Positions 57,925 to 64,000 of a stretch of 64,000 nt of DNA are shown here, in pieces (the first letter of the stretch is position 1; each line of letters begins with the position of its first letter). Below the pieces are notes generated by a model. That model did no database searches. It was given only the letters and a program-made list of their open reading frames with translations, and was not told the DNA's origin. The stretch covers positions 1,302,001-1,366,000 of the forward strand of contig NZ_OZ242364.1 in NCBI RefSeq assembly GCF_965208925.1, read 5' to 3'. This stretch comes from Poriferisodalis sp965208925 (GTDB lineage: Bacteria; Actinomycetota; Acidimicrobiia; Acidimicrobiales; Poriferisodalaceae). The translations under genes and the position numbers were made by a program.

Positions 57925-58484
57925 TGAGCATGCGACGGCTGGTCATCTTGGGCAAGCAGGGAGCTGGCAAGGGCACCCAGTGCGAGCTGCTGGTGGAGCG
58001 CTATGGCATTGCCCACATCTCGACGGGCGACATGCTGCGGGCCGCTGTCGCGGCCGGCACCGAACTGGGCCGGCAGGCCAAGGCGGTCATGGACGCAGGC
58101 GACCTGGTCAGCGACGAGCTGATCCTGGGCATCGTGGCGGAGCGGCTCACCGAGCCGGACACCGCCGCCGGTTTCCTGCTGGACGGCTTCCCCCGCACCG
58201 AGGCCCAGGCGGACGGTCTGTTTGCGCTGCTCGCGCCGAACACGGTGGAACGGGCGATCGACTTGGACGTGCCCGACGAGGTGGTGACCCAGCGGATGCT
58301 GGAGCGGGGCCGAGCCGACGACACGCCCGAGGCGATTGCGCGGCGGCTGGAGCTGTACGAGGCCGAGACAGCGCCGCTGCGGAAGCTGTTCGCCGATCAG
58401 GGAGTGCTGGTGACGGTGGACGGCCTCGGCACCCCCGCCGAGGTCCATGGGCGCATCGTGGCCGCCATCGAGGCGGCACTGTGA
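57924..58484 (+). CDS. adk: Adenylate kinase, short form
   Basis: A 186-residue kinase without the LID insertion, as in many actinobacteria. P-loop GKQGAGKGT (G10-T18), HISTGDMLRAAVA, LLDGFPRTEAQADGL. The start overlaps the secY stop by one base. Converts ATP + AMP to 2 ADP. map and infA, which usually follow, are absent; rpmJ begins 40 bases later. Confidence 0.96.
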   Translation: MSMRRLVILGKQGAGKGTQCELLVERYGIAHISTGDMLRAAVAAGTELGRQAKAVMDAGDLVSDELILGIVAERLTEPDTAAGFLLDGFPRTEAQADGLFALLAPNTVERAIDLDVPDEVVTQRMLERGRADDTPEAIARRLELYEAETAPLRKLFADQGVLVTVDGLGTPAEVHGRIVAAIEAAL

Positions 58485-58524
58485 CCCCTATACTTGCTCG
58501 CTCGTCTACAGCGCAGGTCACCCG

Positions 58525-58638
58525 ATGAAAGTCCGTCCGAGCGTCAAGAAGATCTGCGACAAGTGCCGCGTCATTCGTCGTCACGGGCGGATCCGGGTGA
58601 TCTGCTCGAACCCGCGACACAAGCAGCGGCAAGGCTGA
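58525..58638 (+). CDS. rpmJ: 50S ribosomal protein L36
   Basis: A 37-residue L36 with zinc ligands C11, C14, C27 and H32 (MKVRPSVKKICDKCRVIRR...). Too short for routine ORF calling; start ATG at 58525. Confidence 0.97.
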   Translation: MKVRPSVKKICDKCRVIRRHGRIRVICSNPRHKQRQG

Positions 58639-58656
58639 GACAGGAGTTCCGTATCG

Positions 58657-59034
58657 ATGGCCCGAATCGCCGGCGTCGACATACCGCGTGAGAAGCGTGT
58701 GGAGATCGCGCTCACCTACATCTACGGCATCGGCCGTTCGGCCAGCCAGCAGATCTGCGAAGACCTGAACATCGCAGAGCGCACGCGCGTGCGTGACCTG
58801 ACCGATGCCGAGGTAGCCCGTATCCGCAACCACATCGATGCCAACCTGGCCGTCGAGGGCGACCTGCGGCGCGACATCGCCCAGGACGTCAAGCGGAAGA
58901 TCGAGATCGGCTGCTACCAGGGCGTCCGCCACCGCCGCGGTCTCCCGGTGCGGGGTCAGCGCACGCATACGAACGCACGCACCCGCAAAGGTCCGCGCAA
59001 GACCGTCGCGGGGAAGAAGAAGGTAAGGAAGTGA
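58657..59034 (+). CDS. rpsM: 30S ribosomal protein S13
   Basis: A 125-residue S13: MARIAGVDIPREKRVEIALT, YIYGIGRSASQQICEDLNI, RGQRTHTNARTRKGPRKTVA. ATG at 58657; overlaps rpsK by 4 bases. Confidence 0.97.
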   Translation: MARIAGVDIPREKRVEIALTYIYGIGRSASQQICEDLNIAERTRVRDLTDAEVARIRNHIDANLAVEGDLRRDIAQDVKRKIEIGCYQGVRHRRGLPVRGQRTHTNARTRKGPRKTVAGKKKVRK

Positions 59035-59426
59035 ACCAGCAGCAGCCGGCGCGGCGCGGGCGCCGCAGGGAGCGCAAGAACGTCGGCGACGGCGTGGCGC
59101 ACATCAAGAGCTCGTTCAACAACACGATCATCACGTTCACCGATCTGCAGGGCAACGTGGTGTCGTGGGCATCGGCCGGCAACGCCGGCTTCAAGGGCTC
59201 TCGCAAGTCGACGCCGTTCGCCGCGCAGCAGGCGGCCGAGCAGGCCTCCGAGCGCGCCATGGAGCATGGCGTGCGCCGGGTGCATGTGCACGTCAAGGGT
59301 CCCGGCTCGGGCCGCGAGACCGCGATCCGCTCCATCCAGAATTCCGGCATCGAGATCAAGGGCATCCGCGACATGACGCCGGTGCCGCACAACGGCTGTC
59401 GCCCCCCGAAGCGACGGAGGGTCTGA
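59031..59426 (+). CDS. rpsK: 30S ribosomal protein S11
   Basis: A 131-residue S11 from GTG: GVAHIKSSFNNTIITFTDLQ, SAGNAGFKGSRKSTPFAAQQ, DMTPVPHNGCRPPKRRRV. Coupled to rpsM. Confidence 0.97.
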   Translation: MNQQQPARRGRRRERKNVGDGVAHIKSSFNNTIITFTDLQGNVVSWASAGNAGFKGSRKSTPFAAQQAAEQASERAMEHGVRRVHVHVKGPGSGRETAIRSIQNSGIEIKGIRDMTPVPHNGCRPPKRRRV

Positions 59427-59427
59427 G

Positions 59428-60045
59428 ATGTCGCGCTACACCGGTCCCAAGGCGCGCGTCTCGCGGCGGCTCAACACCAATATCTGGGGCACCGAGGGCG
59501 AGACGAAGGCGCTCGACCGGCGTCCCTACCCGCCTGGCGAGCACGGCCGCGGCCGGCGACGCAGCCAGAACTCGGAGTTCTTGCTGCAGCTGCAGGAGAA
59601 GCAGAAGTGCCGCTTCACCTACGGGATGACCGAGCGGCAGTTCCGCAACGCCTACGAAGAGGCTGCCCGCCAGCGCGGGGTCACCGGCGAGAACCTGCTG
59701 CGGCTGCTCGAGCTGCGGTTGGACAACATCGTCTACCGGGCCGGCTGGGCGGCGACTCGCCCGCAGGCTCGCCAATTCGTGAGCCACGGCCACATCGACG
59801 TCAACGGACGCCGGGTGAACATTCCCAGCTTCCGGGCCCGCAAGGACGACGTGGTCGAATTGCGGACGAAGGCCCGCGAGATCGTCACCATCCGCTGGAA
59901 TCTCGACGTGCTGGACCGCACCCCGCCTGCGTGGCTGGAGGCGAGCGACGGCGGCCAGCGGGTCACCGTGCGCGAGCTGCCGATCCGATCCCAGATCGAG
60001 ATTCCGGTTCGCGAGCAGCTCATCGTCGAGCTCTACAGCAAATAG
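59428..60045 (+). CDS. rpsD: 30S ribosomal protein S4
   Basis: A 205-residue S4 of the cysteine-poor type: MSRYTGPKARVSRRLNTNIW, GMTERQFRNAYEEAARQRGV, the S4 domain FVSHGHIDVNGRRVNIPSF. One base after rpsK. Confidence 0.97.
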   Translation: MSRYTGPKARVSRRLNTNIWGTEGETKALDRRPYPPGEHGRGRRRSQNSEFLLQLQEKQKCRFTYGMTERQFRNAYEEAARQRGVTGENLLRLLELRLDNIVYRAGWAATRPQARQFVSHGHIDVNGRRVNIPSFRARKDDVVELRTKAREIVTIRWNLDVLDRTPPAWLEASDGGQRVTVRELPIRSQIEIPVREQLIVELYSK

Positions 60046-60080
60046 TCCTGTCAACATCTGCCGCCCACGAAGGGGTGAAC

Positions 60081-61106
60081 GTGTCCATCTCCGACACCTT
60101 GGTCATGCACCGACCGACGATCGACATCCTCGGCGAGCCTGAAGGCAACCGCCAGCGCTTTGCCATCGGCCCCCTGGAGCCCGGCTTCGGGCATACGCTC
60201 GGCAACTCCCTGCGCCGCACGCTGCTGTCGTCGATTCCCGGCGCAGCAATCACCCAGGTGCGTTTCGACGACGCGCTGCACGAGTTCACGACCATCGAAG
60301 GCGTCGTCGAAGACGTCACCGACATCATCCTGAATCTCAAGGATGTGGTGCTGAGGTGTCACACCGACGAGCCCGTGGCGGTGCGTCTCGACGAGCGGGG
60401 CGTGGGCCCGGTGCTGGCGGGACACGTGGACTGGGGCATCGACGTCGAGTGCCTGACACCCGACCTGCACATCGCGACGCTCGGCGAGGGTGCCCGCTTG
60501 GCGATGGACCTCACGGTTGAGCGTGGCTGGGGCTATGCGGCGCCTGAGAGCGAGCGTGCCGGCAGCACGATCGGCGTGATCCTCGTGGACGCGCTGTTCA
60601 GCCCGGTGCGCCGTGTGGCGGTGGAGGTCGAGCCGGTGCGCGTCGAGCAGTCCACTGATTTCGACCGGCTTGTGCTCGACATCGAGACCGATGGCGCGAT
60701 GACCCCGCGCGAGGCGCTGTCCTCGGCGGGCGACACGCTGTGCCGGCTGATGCTCATGATCGCCGAACTGTCGCCGGAGCCCCTGGGTCTCGACATTGCC
60801 GAGGTGGCGGTCGGCGGTGGCCGGACCAGCGATCTCGAACGTCCCATCGAAGACTTGGGCCTGTCCGAGCGCGCCCGCAACTGCCTCAAGCGAGCGCAGT
60901 TCAATACCATCGGCGAGCTGCTCGACCAGTCGGTGGACGAACTCATGACCGTTCCGAACTTCGGCCAGAAGTCGCTCGACGAGGTCATCGAGAAGCTCGA
61001 CGAGCGGGGTCTGGCGCTGCGTGGCATGAGCCCGTCGTCTGAGTCTGAGGGCGAGGACGAAGGCGAAGCCGATGCCGAGCAGGCCACCCCAGCGGCGGTT
61101 AGCTGA
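60081..61106 (+). CDS. rpoA: DNA-directed RNA polymerase alpha subunit
   Basis: A 341-residue alpha subunit. Assembly domain: FAIGPLEPGFGHTLGNSLRR and TLLSSIPGAAITQVRFD. C-terminal DNA-binding domain: IEDLGLSERARNCLKRAQFN and TIGELLDQSVDELMTVPNFG. I place the start at GTG 60081 (MSISDTL), five bases after AAGGGG; a GTG two codons upstream is possible. Acidic Glu/Asp tail. A long in-frame upstream extension overlaps rpsD and is spurious. Confidence 0.96.
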   Translation: MSISDTLVMHRPTIDILGEPEGNRQRFAIGPLEPGFGHTLGNSLRRTLLSSIPGAAITQVRFDDALHEFTTIEGVVEDVTDIILNLKDVVLRCHTDEPVAVRLDERGVGPVLAGHVDWGIDVECLTPDLHIATLGEGARLAMDLTVERGWGYAAPESERAGSTIGVILVDALFSPVRRVAVEVEPVRVEQSTDFDRLVLDIETDGAMTPREALSSAGDTLCRLMLMIAELSPEPLGLDIAEVAVGGGRTSDLERPIEDLGLSERARNCLKRAQFNTIGELLDQSVDELMTVPNFGQKSLDEVIEKLDERGLALRGMSPSSESEGEDEGEADAEQATPAAVS

Positions 61107-61108
61107 TC

Positions 61109-61462
61109 ATGCCCACGCCCACGAAGGGCCGACGCCTCGGCGGCAGCGCCAGTCACCAGCGCTCCATGCTGGCCAATCTGGCGGCGTCGTTGTTCGCTGC
61201 AGAAGCCATCGAGACCACTGAAGCCAAGGCCAAGGCGCTGCGGCCATACGCCGAGAAGCTCATTACGAAGGCGCGCAAGGGCGGGTTGGCACGGCATCGC
61301 CAGATCATCGCCAGCCTCAATGGCGACCAGGAGATGGCCCAGAAGCTCATCGACGAGATCGGCCCCCGCTATGAGGGACGTCCGGGCGGCTACACGCGCA
61401 TCTTGAAGCTCGGACCGCGCCGGGGCGACAACGCCCCCATGGCGCTCATCGAACTGGTCTGA
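61109..61462 (+). CDS. rplQ: 50S ribosomal protein L17
   Basis: A 117-residue L17: KGRRLGGSASHQRSMLANLA, ETTEAKAKALRPYAEKLITK, RPGGYTRILKLGPRRGDNAP. Ends the alpha operon block. truA, which often follows, is not here. Confidence 0.97.
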   Translation: MPTPTKGRRLGGSASHQRSMLANLAASLFAAEAIETTEAKAKALRPYAEKLITKARKGGLARHRQIIASLNGDQEMAQKLIDEIGPRYEGRPGGYTRILKLGPRRGDNAPMALIELV

Positions 61463-61481
61463 CTCCACGCGTGTTCAGCAC

Positions 61482-62183
61482 ATGAGCACTGACTCGTTGA
61501 GCGCTGGGGTGCTCGACGCTCTGCGGGAGCTGGACACCCCGACTGTCTGCAACGCGCTCGAGATCGTGGCGCCCCATCGCCGCGCCTACGGCTACACCAC
61601 GTCCCCGCTGGTCTGTCCCGACCCGGACACCGTGATGGTCGGCTATGCACGCACCGCCACCATCCGAGCCAATGCGCCATCGGGCCGATCCGGCGATGAC
61701 GACACCGGCGTGCGCGTCGGCTACTACCGGCACATGGCCGCGGGCCCGCAGCCCACGATCACGGTGATCGAAGACATCGACGCCTCGCCCGGCTACGGCG
61801 CCTGGTGGGGCGAGGTGAACAGCAGCATCCATGCCGGGCTCGGTTCGCTTGGCGTCATCACCAACGGCTCGATCCGTGACCTGGCCGAGTGGGCACCGGG
61901 CTTCGGCGCGCTGGCCGGTTCGATCGGACCGTCCCACGCTTGGGTGCATGTTGTGGAGTACGCGGTGCCGGTGACGGTGCATGGCATGTCGGTGCGTCCC
62001 GGCGACCTCATTCACGCCGACCGCCACGGTGCGGTCGTGGTGCCTGCCGATGCAGCGGCCGACGTTCCCGCAGCGGCTGCCAAGATCGCTGCTGCCGAGC
62101 GCGTGCTCATCGACGCCGCCCGCAGCGAGGACTTCTCGATTGATCGGCTGACCGCCCTGCTCGACCCCCAGGGCGATCACTAG
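61482..62183 (+). CDS. RraA-family protein (HMG/CHA aldolase-like)
   Basis: A 233-residue RraA-like protein. TVCNALEIVAPHRRAYGYTT opens; GVITNGSIRDL and HADRHGAVVVPADAA are the substrate- and metal-site blocks. Family members are either RNase E regulators or 4-hydroxy-4-methyl-2-oxoglutarate-type aldolases; the intact R-D pair favours an enzyme. Nineteen bases after rplQ, perhaps read through. Confidence 0.8.
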   Translation: MSTDSLSAGVLDALRELDTPTVCNALEIVAPHRRAYGYTTSPLVCPDPDTVMVGYARTATIRANAPSGRSGDDDTGVRVGYYRHMAAGPQPTITVIEDIDASPGYGAWWGEVNSSIHAGLGSLGVITNGSIRDLAEWAPGFGALAGSIGPSHAWVHVVEYAVPVTVHGMSVRPGDLIHADRHGAVVVPADAAADVPAAAAKIAAAERVLIDAARSEDFSIDRLTALLDPQGDH

Positions 62184-62249
62184 TCCGTCTTGGAGGCCGT
62201 GCGTCGGCCGGGCAGCAGCCAGGTGCGGTGTGTGAGTGCGACGCTTGAG

Positions 62250-63188
62250 TCAGCGCACGAGCGCTGCATTGCGACGCAGCGCGCTCCGCGCTTCCGCGTA
62301 GCGGTCGGCGAGGCGTTGCCCCACGCGGCCGATCCGTTCGATCAACGCCATGAGCCGTTCGCGGGCCGCCTCGGCGATGCCCGAGAGTTCTGTCAGCCCC
62401 GGCAGATTCCAATCGCGGAGCACCACAGGCTGCAGGATCTGGTCGTGATGGATGGCTAGGTCGTAGATCCCGGCCTCGGCGATGATGCGCGAGTGGGCAT
62501 CGAAGTCGGTGATGCCCACTCCCGGCATGGCGAAATCCTGTACCTGGTTCGCGATAGCCACGACCGCACCGGACGGGTCGATCTCGACGGCGGCGCTCAT
62601 CACGTCCCGGTAGAACAGGAAATGCAGGTTCTCATCGAAGGCGACTCGCCGCATGATGGCCTTGCCGGCAGGGTCGTCGATGTGGCGCCCGGTGTTGAAG
62701 TGCGCGATGCGGGTAGCCAGCTCCTGCAGCGTCACGTAGGCGAGGCCCTCCAGCAGGCTCGGGGGCTGAGGCACTTGCCCGCACTGCACCTGGGCCATGC
62801 GGGCCCGCTCCAGTGCCACGGGGTCGAGCGCTCGGGTGACCGACAGGTAGTCATAGATGACCCGGCCGTGGCGCCCCTCTTCGGCCGTCCAGCGGCGCAC
62901 CCATTCGCCCCACGCGCCCTCACGGCCGAACAGCCGCTCGCTGTCGCGGAAGTAGTACGGGAGGTTCTCCTCGGTGAGCACGTTCACGAAGAGGGCGCTG
63001 CGAGCCTCAGGGGTGAGGTTGGCCTCCTCGGGTGACCATTCGTAGTCGGGCGCGAAGTCCTCGCCCCGGCTCCAGGGCACGAGCGCGTGGGGGTGCCACT
63101 CCTTGGTCTGCCGAAGGTGGCGCGCCAGGAGTCGCTCGACCTCTGGCTCCAGATCGGCGAGCGTCCGGGCATCAGCCTCTACCGGCAT
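62250..63188 (-). CDS. Acyl-[ACP] desaturase (DesA/stearoyl-ACP desaturase family)
   Basis: A 312-residue soluble di-iron desaturase. Ligand motifs are TEENLPYYF, EEGRHGRVIYDYL and DENLHFLFYRD. It puts a double bond into acyl-ACP using ferredoxin and O2. I chose the ATG at 63188 (MPVEADARTLADLEPE), where homology begins; the longer frame to 63260 is unlikely. Converges on the RraA gene. Confidence 0.87.
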   Translation of the reverse strand: MPVEADARTLADLEPEVERLLARHLRQTKEWHPHALVPWSRGEDFAPDYEWSPEEANLTPEARSALFVNVLTEENLPYYFRDSERLFGREGAWGEWVRRWTAEEGRHGRVIYDYLSVTRALDPVALERARMAQVQCGQVPQPPSLLEGLAYVTLQELATRIAHFNTGRHIDDPAGKAIMRRVAFDENLHFLFYRDVMSAAVEIDPSGAVVAIANQVQDFAMPGVGITDFDAHSRIIAEAGIYDLAIHHDQILQPVVLRDWNLPGLTELSGIAEAARERLMALIERIGRVGQRLADRYAEARSALRRNAALVR

Positions 63189-63310
63189 CGGGCATCGCCA
63201 ATCACCATGCGGGGTCGAGCCTAATGACGTAATCCCCCCGTTCAGGACGCGCTGAGCCATGAGGATCTCGCGCCGATGTCAACCGTGTGCCGCAATCGGC
63301 GATCGCAGTG

Positions 63311-63646
63311 TCAGGAGCTGGCGCGCACGCCGAGGGCTCGCTCGAGGTTGACGAGGTACTCGGCGAAAGCGTCGCGCCCCGCCGGGGTGGCTTCTACCCA
63401 AGTCCGCGGCTTGGCGCCCTGGAACTCCTTGGTGATTGCGATGTAGTCCGCATCTTCGAGCCTCCGCAGGTGCGTCGTGAGATTGCCTGGTGTCAGGCCC
63501 AGGTGCTTCTGCACGAATCCATAGGCCAGACGGTCGTGGTTCGCCAGCGAAACGAGCAACGACATGATCCGCAGCCGCGCCGGCTGGTGGATGGTCTCGT
63601 CGAGGTCGATCTCGCCGCCGCCCGGCATGCCGTCGGCGATCACCAT
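63311..63646 (-). CDS. Winged-helix transcriptional regulator (ArsR/MarR-like, HTH_34 type)
   Basis: A 111-residue regulator: IHQPARLRIMSLLVSLANHD, then the recognition-helix region LGLTPGNLTTHLRRLEDADY and the wing WVEATPAGRDAFAEYL. Start ATG at 63646 overlaps the membrane protein gene by 7 bases; a longer frame is non-homologous. No metal-binding cysteines. Targets unknown, likely its own operon. Confidence 0.82.
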   Translation of the reverse strand: MVIADGMPGGGEIDLDETIHQPARLRIMSLLVSLANHDRLAYGFVQKHLGLTPGNLTTHLRRLEDADYIAITKEFQGAKPRTWVEATPAGRDAFAEYLVNLERALGVRASS

Positions 63647-63963
63647 TCGCCTGTCCTGCGCACCCACATGGCGATGATTGCCAGCAGCACGAGCATGGCG
63701 ATTCCCGAGACCGCCGGCGCGACGTCGTCGGAGACATAGTGCGGCACATAGAAGGCCACGGCCATGCCCACGCCGAAGACGGCGATCACGGTTCGGTTCA
63801 GGATTCCGAAGAGCACGTACCCCAGCGCGAAGACTCCCAGCAGGACGAAGGGGATCTTCTCGGCGCCGGATTCGTTCCACAGGCCTGCTGCACCAGGCAG
63901 CAGCCCCGCTGCCACCATGACCGTGATCCAGTAGGCGAACACCCGGATCCCGGCGCTCTGCAT
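63640..63963 (-). CDS. Small integral membrane protein paired with the regulator
   Basis: A 107-residue protein with about four membrane helices (residues 5-25, 36-56, 58-76, 82-101) and no catalytic motif. Start ATG at 63963, 37 bases from the window edge. Translation overlaps the regulator, a pairing common for HTH_34 regulators. Function unknown. Confidence 0.65.
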   Translation of the reverse strand: MQSAGIRVFAYWITVMVAAGLLPGAAGLWNESGAEKIPFVLLGVFALGYVLFGILNRTVIAVFGVGMAVAFYVPHYVSDDVAPAVSGIAMLVLLAIIAMWVRRTGEW

Positions 63964-64000
63964 GGTGCGACCCGGCGAGAGCGCGTTGCCGGCGCGAGTA

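Overview
The window is GC-rich and gene-dense and looks like an Actinomycetota chromosome. Evidence for this is the RpoC N-terminal helical insert, F420-type LLM oxidoreductase, MenB, S14 of the zinc type, short Adk without a LID domain, a tRNA-Trp/secE/nusG/rplKA arrangement and frequent GTG/TTG starts. A member of Acidimicrobiia is my best guess, but that is inference, not read from a marker.

Layout. (1) 0-8.7 kb is metabolic: a minus-strand glxBCD set (glutamate-synthase-like, GlxD running off the left edge) divergent from a GlnT/GMAS-type glutamine synthetase, a cysteine-dioxygenase-like cupin and a three-domain rhodanese. An F420-type LLM oxidoreductase, menB and a GNAT acetyltransferase follow. 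(2) 8.77-9.18 kb holds tRNA-Thr(GGT), tRNA-Met(CAT) and tRNA-Trp(CCA). (3) 9.28-11.57 kb is secE-nusG-rplK-rplA. (4) 11.8-19.4 kb is a cassette of four exported proteins (subtilase with FN3, RCC1-like and cadherin-like domains; two RCC1-like lipoproteins; a secreted LRR protein) sitting between rplA and rplJ. (5) 19.8-33.7 kb is rplJ-rplL-rpoB-rpoC-rpsL-rpsG-fusA-tuf-rpsJ. (6) 33.7-46.7 kb is a second insertion, between rpsJ and rplC. It contains a toxin-antitoxin-like pair, two orphan proteins, a molybdenum hydroxylase operon with a MoaD-like protein, an MDR oxidoreductase, and a tightly coupled hydroxylase/GH3/enolase-superfamily/membrane-protein operon. (7) 46.7-61.5 kb is the rest of the S10-spc-alpha cluster, rplC to rplQ, without map or infA. 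(8) 61.5-64 kb holds an RraA-like protein, an acyl-ACP desaturase, and a winged-helix regulator with a small membrane protein.

Most informative oddities. Two independent in-operon tandem duplications, at the rpsS/rplV and rplF/rplR junctions, have created coupled mini-ORFs of 22, 22 and 9 residues that keep the stop/start overlap. RpoC lacks all four cysteines of its second zinc site. Two normally contiguous ribosomal operons are split by accessory cassettes. The 42.2-46.4 kb operon looks like an uncharacterised lipid or acyl-conjugate pathway. Structured leaders precede both rplJ and rplC, the genes that restart each split operon.
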